Source: Clostridia bacterium (lineage in GTDB: Bacteria > Bacillota > Clostridia > Christensenellales > Aristaeellaceae). From it: DNA of 48,651 bases. The stretch lies in NCBI GenBank assembly GCA_017552615.1, contig JAFZPI010000016.1, positions 1 to 48,651 on the forward strand, written 5' to 3'. Of the stretch, positions 25,691 to 36,774 are shown piece by piece. Under the pieces are notes generated by a model. It saw only the letters and a list, made by a program, of their open reading frames with translations, ran no database searches and was not told the origin of the DNA. Positions within the stretch are counted from its first letter, which is position 1, and every line of letters begins with the position of its first letter. A program made the position numbers and the translations under genes.

Positions 25691-27034
25691 ATGGCATTAT
25701 CGAGAATGTTTGCATCCCTTTCCAACCGGCTCTCCGAGGGCCCCTTTGTCACGGAGGAGCCCAACCTGCCAAGCGGCGGGCATTCCGGCTATCGGCCGGA
25801 GGATTACCGCACCCAGAGCCGCCGGGCGCGGGCCCAGGGCCCCTACCGGAACCAGGGCGTGCAGCCGCTCGGCTATTCCGGGAGCTTTTCGATGCCCCAA
25901 CTGCAGCCGGCTACGACAGCTCCCCAGCAGATGATGGGCTATCCCGGCACCGGGTCCCAGCCGATAACAGGATACACCGGTACCGCGCCGCAGGCCGCCG
26001 CGCCGTACGCGATGAACGGCAATCCGGGAACGGCTCCCGCTCCCCAGCAGGGTTATGTGAACATGCCGCAGCAGGGCTATGCCGCGAACGGGTATCCGTC
26101 TGCTATCCCCCAGCAGAATATGAGCAGCATGCCGCAGCAGGGGTATATGGGGACTCCGTCCCAGCCGCAGCAGGGCTATGCCGCGAACGGCTATCCGTCT
26201 GCCATGCCCCAGACCGGGTATCCGGTCCAAGGAATGACGGCCCAGCCCACCGTACCCCAGCCGCCGATTCAGGAGAGAGCGAATCAGCGCAAGGCCGTGC
26301 AGCTGCCCACGGATTACAACATGAACAGCTATTCCGGAGCGGTGCCGCAGCAGCCCGCCGGATATCAGCAGAACTGGCCCAATCGCGAGCAGAAACCTTA
26401 CCAGAGCAAGTTCCGCCAGGACACACCTGCCGTGCCGCAGCGCCCGGAGCGCAGCCGCCGGATCTTCCAGCGCCAGCAGCAGCCCCAGCCGATGCCGGTG
26501 GTCCAGCCGCAGGTGCCTGTGCAGGCCCAGCCCCAGATGATGTCGCAGCCGCAGGCGGATTATGCGGCGCAGATCCCGCAGAACCCGAACGCCACCCAGC
26601 CCCTGCGCCGGGAGGGCAACGTGACCTACATGCCCAACCTGTATGTGGGCAGCGACGGTGCGGCCTACCGCCATGTGGAGCGCCTGACGCAGCCGATGTC
26701 GGCCTCGACTTGTTACCGGCTGATCGAGTTCATGCGCAACGGGGAGACGGTGATCGTCAACACCGAGCTGATCCAGGACGAGCGCGAAAACCAGCGCTGC
26801 CTCGACCTGCTCTACGGCGCGGCCTACACGATGAACTGCAGCTTTACGCGGATCTCCGCGAAGAGCATCTATCTGATCGCGCCGTCGTCTGTCTCGGTCA
26901 TCTCGTATGAATCCATTCGGCAGATGAACGAGCAGGACCAGGCTGTGCGCTGGCCGGGCAACGACAGCGCCCTGCTCAGCGGGAACCGTCCGCGGCATAA
27001 CCCCGTTTTCGGCGGCGTGCGTGCGGCGGAATAA
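25691..27034 (+). CDS. sepF: SepF cell-division protein with a very long disordered linker
   Basis: SepF tethers FtsZ to the membrane in Gram-positive bacteria. This 447-residue form is about three times the usual length (about 150). The N-terminal 15 residues (MALSRMFASLSNRLSE) fit the amphipathic membrane-binding helix. Residues 40-310 are Pro/Gln/Gly/Tyr-rich with imperfect repeats of the QQGYAANGYPSA type. The C-terminal SepF core (about 313-420) has the strand-helix pattern NTELIQDERENQRCLDLLYG, then AYTMNCSF and IYLIAPSSVSV, matching the NL..ld....Ridfl.Ga consensus. The call is firm from the core plus cluster context. Confidence 0.9.
   Translation: MALSRMFASLSNRLSEGPFVTEEPNLPSGGHSGYRPEDYRTQSRRARAQGPYRNQGVQPLGYSGSFSMPQLQPATTAPQQMMGYPGTGSQPITGYTGTAPQAAAPYAMNGNPGTAPAPQQGYVNMPQQGYAANGYPSAIPQQNMSSMPQQGYMGTPSQPQQGYAANGYPSAMPQTGYPVQGMTAQPTVPQPPIQERANQRKAVQLPTDYNMNSYSGAVPQQPAGYQQNWPNREQKPYQSKFRQDTPAVPQRPERSRRIFQRQQQPQPMPVVQPQVPVQAQPQMMSQPQADYAAQIPQNPNATQPLRREGNVTYMPNLYVGSDGAAYRHVERLTQPMSASTCYRLIEFMRNGETVIVNTELIQDERENQRCLDLLYGAAYTMNCSFTRISAKSIYLIAPSSVSVISYESIRQMNEQDQAVRWPGNDSALLSGNRPRHNPVFGGVRAAE
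26069..26203 (+). repeat. In-frame repeat pair within sepF
   Basis: Two nearly identical 36-base segments (26069-26104 and 26168-26203, 99 bases apart) encode the same QQGYAANGYPSA peptide. Shorter QQGY units occur between and before them. They lie in the predicted disordered linker. Confidence 0.8.
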
Positions 27035-27040
27035 CGAAGG

Positions 27041-27790
27041 ATGAAAGCGGAGACGGAGCGCCAGGAGCAGCTCCTGCTGGACTGGGCCCTGCGCGCGGCG
27101 AAGACCGGCCGGTGCGTGACCGGGCGCTTCATCCCGGAGGCGGACATCGGCCAGGCCGTACACGCGGCGCGCCAGGCCGGGGTGGAGGCTGCGTTTGACG
27201 GCGGACGGCCCGGTGCCGAGCGGGTGCAGGTCTGCTTTGTCCCGCCGGGGGATGAACCCGAATTCACCGGACAATGGCTGGAGATCCGCTGGAACCGCCG
27301 CTTTGCGGCCCCGGAGCACCGGGCGCTGCTTGGGAGCCTGATGGCCCTCGGGATCGATCGGAGCTACGCGGGGGACCTGATCGCGGACGAGGCCCATGCC
27401 TGGCTGTACTGCCTGCCTTCTCTGGCTGTGCGCCTGCCGGACGAATGGCGGGAAGCCGGACGCGTTGCCATCGAGGTCTTCCCGGTGGAGATCTCGCCGG
27501 AGATCGAGCCGCCGCGAGGAATACCACTTAGAGACACGGTGCCTTCCCTACGCTTGGACGCTATTCTGGCATCCGCTTTGCGGGAATCTCGTGCCAACGT
27601 GGCGGAGCGGATCCGCCGGGGCGATGTCCAAGTCAATCACCGGGCTGAAGAGCGGATCGATCATCTCCTTGCGGAAAATGATCTGCTCAGCATCAAAGGC
27701 AAAGGGCGCGTACGTCTCTGTTCGGTCGGTGAACCCAACCGCAAAGGGCGGCTGCCCGTGGAATTGGAATTGTTTCTCAAATCACGATGA
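27041..27790 (+). CDS. YlmH-type S4-domain RNA-binding protein
   Basis: A 249-residue protein of the YlmH family found next to sepF and divIVA. Residues 1-165 match the YlmH N-terminal region (RFIPEADIGQAVHAARQAGV and the RALLGSLMALGIDRSYAGD stretch). The C-terminal S4 domain (about 168-240) has RLDAILASALRESRANVAE and DVQVNH. YlmH binds ribosome/tRNA complexes and is implicated in rescuing stalled 50S subunits in Bacillus. The ATG is six bases after the sepF stop with only a weak ribosome binding site, suggesting coupled translation. Confidence 0.9.
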   Translation: MKAETERQEQLLLDWALRAAKTGRCVTGRFIPEADIGQAVHAARQAGVEAAFDGGRPGAERVQVCFVPPGDEPEFTGQWLEIRWNRRFAAPEHRALLGSLMALGIDRSYAGDLIADEAHAWLYCLPSLAVRLPDEWREAGRVAIEVFPVEISPEIEPPRGIPLRDTVPSLRLDAILASALRESRANVAERIRRGDVQVNHRAEERIDHLLAENDLLSIKGKGRVRLCSVGEPNRKGRLPVELELFLKSR

Positions 27791-27826
27791 ACCATACAGC
27801 AAAGAGAACCGAAAGGAGCCTGCACC

Positions 27827-28345
27827 ATGAGCGAGCGCATTACCATCCAGACCATTGAGAGCATGCAGTTTGACATCAAGCCGCGCGGCTATGACCGGGA
27901 CGCGGTGGACACCTTCCTCGACGCCATCTGTGACGAGATGGAGCGCATGAATAACGAGGCGGCGGCCTTGCGCCAGCAGCTGCGGGAAGCCCAGGCGGCG
28001 GCCAGCCGCGCCGCGGCGGCCCAGCCTGCGCCGGCTCCGGTCCAGCCCGTACAGCCCGTGGTTCAGCCCGCCCAGAGCGCCGGGAACGCGGAGATCCTCG
28101 GCATCCTCGAACTGGCCAACCGCCTGAAGAACGAGACCCTGGCTGAGGCCCAGAAGAAGGCCGACGAGATCCTCGAGGAGGCCAACACCCAGGCCCGTGA
28201 GAACCTCGGGAGCCTCGCCGCTGAGCGCGACAGCCTGACCAACCAGGTGGAAGCCCTGCGCAAGACCGTCGGGGACTACCGCGAGCGTTTTACCGCCCTG
28301 CTCCAGGCCCAGCAGGATGCGATGGATAAGATCAGCGACCTGTAA
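27827..28345 (+). CDS. divIVA: DivIVA-like cell-pole/septum protein
   Basis: A 172-residue coiled-coil protein. The N-terminal DivIVA domain (1-55) has the membrane-binding start (IQTIESMQFDIKPRGYD) and the DAVDTFLDAICDEMERM helix. An Ala/Pro/Gln/Val linker (60-90) separates it from a C-terminal coiled coil (92-170) that would oligomerise. DivIVA marks negative curvature at septa and poles in Gram-positives. ATG after GAAAGGAG. A terminator follows 17 bases later, closing the division cluster. Confidence 0.93.
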   Translation: MSERITIQTIESMQFDIKPRGYDRDAVDTFLDAICDEMERMNNEAAALRQQLREAQAAASRAAAAQPAPAPVQPVQPVVQPAQSAGNAEILGILELANRLKNETLAEAQKKADEILEEANTQARENLGSLAAERDSLTNQVEALRKTVGDYRERFTALLQAQQDAMDKISDL

Positions 28346-28362
28346 TCAAAAACATTCCCAAA

Positions 28363-28395
28363 CCGGGGAGCCGATATGGCTCACCCGGCTTTTTT
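28363..28395 (+). terminator. Terminator of the division cluster
   Basis: A stem of ten pairs with a single bulged base (28363-28372 with 28378-28388) is followed by CTTTTTT. Confidence 0.9.
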
Positions 28396-28403
28396 GCGCA
28401 GCG

Positions 28404-28429
28404 AAAAGGGCTGCCCGTGAGGACAGCCC
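28404..28429 (-). terminator. Terminator of the opp operon
   Basis: Stem GGGCTG/CAGCCC (28408-28413 with 28424-28429) is followed on the minus strand by TTTTCG. It lies directly after the last gene of the opp operon. Confidence 0.75.
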
Positions 28430-28435
28430 GGAGGT

Positions 28436-28857
28436 TCAGAGGGGTTCGTACTGGCTGTAGAAGGCGAGGGCGATGCCGGCCAGGAAGATGAGCGCCAGGC
28501 CTACCCAGAGGATGTGGCTGAAGGAGGTGGGTTCCTGCTGGCTTTTCAGCACCTTGTAATCATAGAAGGTCTTGGGCAGGTCCTCCCGCTTCTTCCTGGT
28601 GAACATGAGGCTGAAAACCTTCATCAGGCTGAAGCGGATCATGTCGAAGACGCCGTTCTGGGAGACAAAGGCCATCAGGCCGATGCCGATGAACAGGGCG
28701 CCCGGGACGAAGAGCGCGTCACAGACCAGCCGCCAGCGCTCCCCGGGGTCGGTCGCGGCGAAGCCGCCCTGTGCCCCGAAGAGCAGCAGGCTCAGCGCGA
28801 GGCCGATCCCGGCGGAGATGACGTATCGCTTCCATTTGGGTTTCTCGGGGGTATCCT

Positions 28858-28861
<4 letters not shown>
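28436..28861 (-). CDS. DUF3899-type three-helix membrane protein
   Basis: A 141-residue integral membrane protein with TM helices at about 13-30, 50-68 and 117-135. The stretch between TM2 and TM3 (SQNGVFDMIRFSLMKVFSLM, then TFYDYK) matches the DUF3899 family as I know it. It starts at a GTG that overlaps the oppF stop (GTGA), so it is the last member of the opp operon and likely made with it. Its function is unknown; a partner of the enlarged transporter is possible by context. Confidence 0.75.
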
Positions 28862-31649
<2,788 letters not shown>

Positions 31650-31653
<4 letters not shown>

Positions 31654-33887
31654 GCCTGATCACCTCCCTCTGTCTGTTCGTCCCCGAGGGGAAGGGTTTG
31701 TTTTTCAAGCTGCACAGCGGCGGTTGCGTCCTTGCTCTCCTCCCGTTCCTTGGAGGCGGCCAGCATGCGCTGGATGCGTTCGGTGACGATGGCCGGAGGC
31801 TCGACCTTGGGGGCATTTGGGTGGAGGAGCCAGGTGGCGGCCCAGTGGGTTGGCGAGATTTCGAAGGCCGGGGGCTGCTCCTCGAAGTCGATCTGCAGCG
31901 CAAACTGGTTGCGCTGGGCAAAGGCGTCGCCCTTGGGCGGCAGGATCATGTCCGGTGGCGTGCCGGGGATGGCGGAGAGCTTCTCCTTGGTCTCCAGGTC
32001 CGGCATGGAGGACAGCAGCGCCCAGGTGTAGGGGTGCCGCGGGTCGTAGAAGACATCGTCCGCGGTGCCGTACTCGACGATCTTGCCGGCGTACATGATG
32101 GCGATCTTGTCCGCCATGTTGGCCACGACGCCTAGGTCGTGGGTGATGAAGATGACGGAGAGGTTGCGCTCTTTCTTGAGATTGTTGATGAGTTCCAGGA
32201 TCTGGGCCTGGATCGTCACGTCCAGGGCGGTGGTGGGCTCGTCGCAGATCAGGATGTCCGGGTTGGCGGACAGGGCGATCGCGATGACGATACGCTGGCG
32301 CATGCCGCCGGAGAACTCGAAGGGATACTGGTGATAGCGCTTCTCCGGTTCGGGGATGCCCACTTCCTTCATCAGCTCGATGGCGCGGTGGCGGGCCATG
32401 CCCTTGGTCAGGTGATAGGCGTACTCACTGGCGCGGTCCTTCAACCAGTCCACCAGACGGACGGCCTGTTCGTTCAGGTCGGTGGCGGCTGTCTCGTCCT
32501 GCTCGAAGTGCTGGATCATCCCGTTCATGATGCTGTTCAGGTCTTCGCGGGACTTGTCGGTGTCCACCAGGTTCAGCGGCACGACGGAGGGGGCGAACTT
32601 GCCCTTGGCTGTCAGCTTGTTGAACTTGACGGTATCGCGGTTAAACCGGCTCTGCTCTTTCGGGTTGCGACGCAGGCCGTAGAAATAGCGATCAATGGAA
32701 TAGCCCATGCTGCTGCGGAAGACATAGGCGCGGTTGTCTTTGTCCAGGGCCAGGCGGTCGATGGCGTTTTCGACGGCGTCCGCGGCCTTCTTGGCGGAGG
32801 CGGTGCACTTGCTCTTGTCCAGCTCTTTGGCCGAGAAGGTCGGCAGTTCCTGCCTGAGGACGTCGACTGCGTGCGCTTTGGCCTGCTTTGCCTCGGCGGC
32901 CGAATGCGCCAGGGCTTTTTCAACATCCTTCAGGAAGGAGATCATAAAGCCTTCGTCCAGGGATTTGCGTGCCCGGGCGTTGATCGATTCGACCGATTCG
33001 GTCTTGGGATCGGCTGTCCCGCCGTGGCTCACAAGGTAGCCGATACGGAAGAAGTTCGGCTGCTCGGTCTCCGGTTCGGTGACTTCCTTCAGGCGGCCGC
33101 GGAGCTTGTCCAGGGTCACTTTGAGGCTGTCTTCGACCGACGTGTTTGCCTGGTCTGCCACGCGCTGGACGCCGTAGCGCTTGACTTCATCGAGCAGGGC
33201 GTTGAAAGCGCTGTCGTCCTCGCGGATCAGCCATTCGTTCCGGACGGTTTTGCCCGTGCTGACCAGCTTCAGGCATGTCTCACGGATCTTGCGCTTGTCC
33301 TTCCGGAGCAGGGCGTTTTCCGTCTCCTCAATGCCGTCCAGCATGCTGATTGCATTCTCCTGGGCGGTTTTCCAAGTGTTCTCCAGCTTTACGGCAACCA
33401 CGGTGAAGCGGTTGAACTCTTCGCACTCGGCTTTGGCGTCCGTGACGCCGGCGGCGGTCATGTTCTTTTCCAGCTCCGCCAGCATATGGTTGAAGCGCTT
33501 CCGGCCGTCGGCGCGGCGCTCCTTGTTGTTGAGGATCATGGCCTCGGTCAGCTGTTTGCCGATGCGCATGATGGGATTCAGGGCCGAGAGGGGGTCCTGG
33601 AAAACCATGCTCAGCTTGTGGCCGCGCAGGGTGTGGAACTCTTCCTCGGGGATCTTCAGCAGATCCTTGCCGTCATAGATGATCTCGCCGCCCTCGACGA
33701 CCGCGTTGCCCGCCAGGATGCCCATGATGGCGCGGTTGGTGACCGACTTGCCGGAGCCGCTTTCGCCGGCGATGGCCAGGGTCTCGCCTTCTTCGAGGTC
33801 GAAGGAGACGTCGCGCACGGCGTGGACCGCGCCATTGTTGGTGCGGAAAGAGATGGTCAGGTTCCTGACCTCAAGCTTCTTCGCCAT
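31650..33887 (-). CDS. oppD: OppD-type ABC ATPase with a giant insertion between Q-loop and signature motif
   Basis: A 745-residue protein against about 330-360 for usual OppD. Walker A GESGSGKSV is near 41-49 and the Q-loop FQDPLSALNP near 96-105. The signature FSGGMRQRI appears only near 525 and Walker B ICDEPTTALD near 548. About 360 residues (roughly 127-497), helical and charged, are inserted in the helical subdomain that contacts the permeases. After Walker B the domain is normal (FITHDLGVVANMAD). The C-terminal oligopeptide-transporter region is present, but the cysteines that ligate an iron-sulfur cluster in many OppD/DppD proteins are absent (RNQFALQI in place of an RCP...C pattern). 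The start is one base after oppC. Confidence 0.87.
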
Positions 33888-33888
33888 C

Positions 33889-35556
33889 TTAATTCTCCGC
33901 TCCTCTCAGTGTTGGGTTGAACGCGTCCCGTAAACCGTTGCCGAACAGGTTGAAGGAGATCTCCAGGATGGAGATGAACAGCGCGGGGAACAGGATGATG
34001 TGCGGATAGGTGCTCAGGTAGGGCTGGCCGTTGGACAGCATCGTGCCGATGGAGGTCAGGCCGGAGGTCTCCAGGTCGATGATCTTCAGGTAGCTCAGCA
34101 TCGACTCGGAGAAGATCACGCCCGGGATGGCGAGGATCGAGCCGGTGATGATCGTGCCCAGCGAGTTCGGGAAGATGTGCTTGAAAATCAGCCGGCGGTC
34201 CGAAGCGCCGAGCGTCCGGGCAGCCAGGACGTACTCATGGCCCTTGAAGCGGTAAAACTGCATGCGGACGCGAGCCGCTATGCCGATCCACCCTGTCAGG
34301 ACAAAGGCGAAGAGCAGCGACCATATGGGGCCGACTTTCTCCTGCAGGTGCAGCTTGAACAACGTGGCCACGACGATGAAGGGCATGTAGCCCAGAATGT
34401 CGGAAATGCGCTCCATGATCATGTCGGTGGCGCCGCCGAAGTAGCCCTCGATCGAGCCGTAGCACGCGCCGATAACGAAGTTGATCAGGCTGACGGAGAT
34501 GGCCAGGATGAAGCTCAGCCGTCCGCCGTAAGCGAGGCAGGCGAAAATGTCCTGACCGTAGACATTCGTGCCGAAGACAAAGGAGGGCTCATGGTTATAG
34601 CGCTTGACATAATCGTTGTAGATGTTGATGCGCACGCGGTAGCCGCCCTGCACTTTCAGCGCGTAGACATAGGTGCCGTCATCGCCCGCGATGCGCTGGG
34701 CGTCTTCCGGGTAGTAGTCCTTCGGGTAGCGCTGCTTTTCTTCCGGCAGAGCATCGTCGATGGGCTCGGAGGTGCGGAGGTAGTTGGGGATCACGTTGCC
34801 GTCCTCATCGAGCACAGCCTTGCCGCTGGTGTTCTCCAGGGCGGTCTGGTAAGCCTTCTTGGCATTCTGGTCCAGGGGGTTGTCCCGGTAATTCTGCTCG
34901 TAGTCGATCAGGTTGCCGTCCTGGTCAACCTCTGTGACATCGAGCTTGTACCAGATATTGCCCTTCTTGAAGCCGTTGAAGTTGATGTTGTAGGTCTTGG
35001 GGATCGGATAGAAGACCTGGATACCGGTTTCCTGCTGATAAGCCAGGAGCGATTCGTACTCCTGCGCCGGCAGGACCTTGACCTCATAACCGGGCTCATA
35101 GTAGGTATCTACACGGAAGGCGTACCGGGTCTCGCCGTCCGCGTCCGTGTCGGTCTTGACCTCGCTCACGATGGGATCCATGCCGCTCTCGAGGCCCAGG
35201 GCGCGGTAGTAGTCATAGGATCCCTGGTACTGGGAGTCCAGATACTTCGTGCCGTCCCAGAAGCCGCTGCCGTTGAAGAGGGAAACCTTTGGCAGGACAA
35301 ACGCGTAGTTCTCCTCGCGGAAGCTGACGTCCGTGTAGCTGAAGATCGGCACGACGATCGAGAAAAGAAGCAGGATCAGGATCAGCACAGAGGCGACCAC
35401 GGCGCTCCTGTCGCGCTTGAAACGGCGCCACACGTCGCCGAAATAGCTGATGCGCTTGGTCTCCAGCTTGACGTCGCTGAGGTGCCGGTCCTGCTGGACG
35501 AGTTTGAATTTCTCAGCAGGGATCTGCTGCGGATACTCACTGTTGCGGTTTTCCAT
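33889..35556 (-). CDS. oppC: OppC-type permease with a large extracytoplasmic insert
   Basis: A 555-residue inner permease (usual length about 300). The N-terminal 45 residues are cytoplasmic and TM1 is at about 51-73. About 250 residues follow before the family's GTDxxGRD-like motif, which here reads FGTNVYGQD near 325; normally only about 40 residues separate them. The insert is Tyr/Asp-rich and predicted outside the cell. The permease core then shows SFILAISVSLINFVIGACYG and the EAA loop (EYVLAARTLGASDRRLIFKH) that docks the ATPases. I chose the ATG at 35556 (MENRNSEY), since the GTG at 35565 lies inside the AAGGAG site. Confidence 0.87.
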   Translation of the reverse strand: MENRNSEYPQQIPAEKFKLVQQDRHLSDVKLETKRISYFGDVWRRFKRDRSAVVASVLILILLLFSIVVPIFSYTDVSFREENYAFVLPKVSLFNGSGFWDGTKYLDSQYQGSYDYYRALGLESGMDPIVSEVKTDTDADGETRYAFRVDTYYEPGYEVKVLPAQEYESLLAYQQETGIQVFYPIPKTYNINFNGFKKGNIWYKLDVTEVDQDGNLIDYEQNYRDNPLDQNAKKAYQTALENTSGKAVLDEDGNVIPNYLRTSEPIDDALPEEKQRYPKDYYPEDAQRIAGDDGTYVYALKVQGGYRVRINIYNDYVKRYNHEPSFVFGTNVYGQDIFACLAYGGRLSFILAISVSLINFVIGACYGSIEGYFGGATDMIMERISDILGYMPFIVVATLFKLHLQEKVGPIWSLLFAFVLTGWIGIAARVRMQFYRFKGHEYVLAARTLGASDRRLIFKHIFPNSLGTIITGSILAIPGVIFSESMLSYLKIIDLETSGLTSIGTMLSNGQPYLSTYPHIILFPALFISILEISFNLFGNGLRDAFNPTLRGAEN

Positions 35557-35587
35557 TTCAGACACTCCTTTCTTCGGTCGAGCCGCG

Positions 35588-36616
35588 TCACTTCCTCGAA
35601 CCCATGCGGATGCGCGGGTCGATGAAGCCGTAGCTGATGTCGGTCAGGATGCCGGACGCCAAACCGATCACGGTGTAGAAGAAGGTTTCGGCCATGAAGA
35701 AGTTATAGTCTTTCACACTGATGGCATCGACAAAGACGTTGCCGAGGCCGGGAATGCCAAAGATCCTTTCGATGATGAGGGAGCCGCCGATGATGCCGAT
35801 GAACTCGCCGATGATCATCGGCAGGATGACCACCATTGAGTTGCGCATGGCATGGCGGGAGATGGCCTGGGCTTTGGTCAGGCCCTTGGTGCGGGCAAGG
35901 AGCATGTAGTCGCCCGTCAGCACCTCCGAGAGCTCGGCGCGGGTGTAACGGGTCAGGCGGGCTGTCACGCCGAAGCCGAGGGAGATCACGGCCGGGATCA
36001 TGGAGACAAACATCTGCCAGCTGAATAGCGGTGTCTCGTCCAGGGATTTGATCGTCAGGTCAAACCAGCGGAGTTTGACGCACAGGAAAAGCTGGACAAG
36101 GAAGGCGTAGACGTAACTCGGCACGGAGGTAAAGATCATGACCGTCGTGGAGATCACGTTGTCCTGCCACTTGTTCTTTTTCAGGGCGGCGTAAATGCCG
36201 AAGGCCAGGCCGATCGGGATGGCGATCAGAATGGAATAGAGATTGACCAGGATGGTATAGGGCAATTTCTGCATCATGACCGGCCAGACAGCGCGGTCTG
36301 TGTAGAGTTGTTCGCCCATGCCCCAGTTCCATTCGGTGATGACGTTTTTCCAGAAGTTGAAATACTGCACCATGATGGGCTTGTAATAGCCCCGCTGCGC
36401 GTATTTCGCCTTCTGAAGCTCCACGTCCTTGTTGATGCTCTTGACCAGCGGAAGCGGCAGGAGCTTGATGAGGATGAAGCAGATTGTCATGATGACAAAA
36501 AGCGTGAGGAACATGAGCAAAATACGCTTGACAACATACTTGCTCCTGGATCCGCCGAAGAAAGCGCACAGGGCCAGAACGACAACAAGGGCGCTAATGA
36601 CGATGATTGCGGTCAT
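35588..36616 (-). CDS. oppB: OppB-type permease
   Basis: A 342-residue permease of normal size with six or seven TM helices. The EAA-type cytoplasmic loop (DYMLLARTKGLTKAQAISRH) and the closing FGIPGLGNVF segment are characteristic of the OppB/DppB family. It lacks the large additions seen in the other subunits, apart from a short extra N-terminal TM segment (MTAIIVISALVVVLALCAFF) before the usual first helix. The ATG at 36616 has GGAGAGAGACGG upstream. Between it and oppA lie three strong hairpins. Confidence 0.88.
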   Translation of the reverse strand: MTAIIVISALVVVLALCAFFGGSRSKYVVKRILLMFLTLFVIMTICFILIKLLPLPLVKSINKDVELQKAKYAQRGYYKPIMVQYFNFWKNVITEWNWGMGEQLYTDRAVWPVMMQKLPYTILVNLYSILIAIPIGLAFGIYAALKKNKWQDNVISTTVMIFTSVPSYVYAFLVQLFLCVKLRWFDLTIKSLDETPLFSWQMFVSMIPAVISLGFGVTARLTRYTRAELSEVLTGDYMLLARTKGLTKAQAISRHAMRNSMVVILPMIIGEFIGIIGGSLIIERIFGIPGLGNVFVDAISVKDYNFFMAETFFYTVIGLASGILTDISYGFIDPRIRMGSRK

Positions 36617-36645
36617 CCGTCTCTCTCCATTCAAAGTAATGATGC

Positions 36646-36667
36646 AAAAGCCGGTCTGAACCGGCTT
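36646..36667 (-). terminator. Hairpin C, terminator-like, upstream of oppB
   Basis: Perfect 8-base-pair stem AAGCCGGT/ACCGGCTT (36648-36655 with 36660-36667) with a four-base loop is followed on the minus strand by a short T-run. It is mutually exclusive with the stem at 36662-36709, with which it shares 36662-36667. Probably a partial terminator after oppA. Confidence 0.6.
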
Positions 36668-36709
36668 GCAGGGACGAAAAACCCGCAGGTTTGCCGTCCC
36701 TGCAAGCCG
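36662..36709 (-). promoter_or_regulatory. Hairpin B, possible anti-terminator stem
   Basis: Perfect 15-base-pair stem (36662-36676 with 36695-36709). Its 18-base loop contains a further small inverted repeat (AAACC/GGTTT) followed on the minus strand by a T-run. It would compete with hairpin C for the same bases. Confidence 0.5.
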
Positions 36710-36724
36710 CGGATAAACGACACG

Positions 36725-36759
36725 GCAGGCACGGGAGGCTCTGCACCTCCCGTGCCTGC
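36725..36759 (-). promoter_or_regulatory. Hairpin A, mRNA 3'-end stabiliser after oppA
   Basis: Perfect 14-base-pair G:C-rich stem (36725-36738 with 36746-36759) with a seven-base loop, 16 bases past the oppA stop on the minus strand. There is no T-run. A stable hairpin here would keep oppA mRNA more abundant than the permease mRNA. Confidence 0.6.
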
Positions 36760-36774
36760 GCAAAATGCGTCAGA

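Noticed and set aside
26069-26203. A CRISPR-like or minisatellite repeat
   Set aside because: The repeats are in frame and encode the QQGY-type linker of SepF, with codon-level variation.
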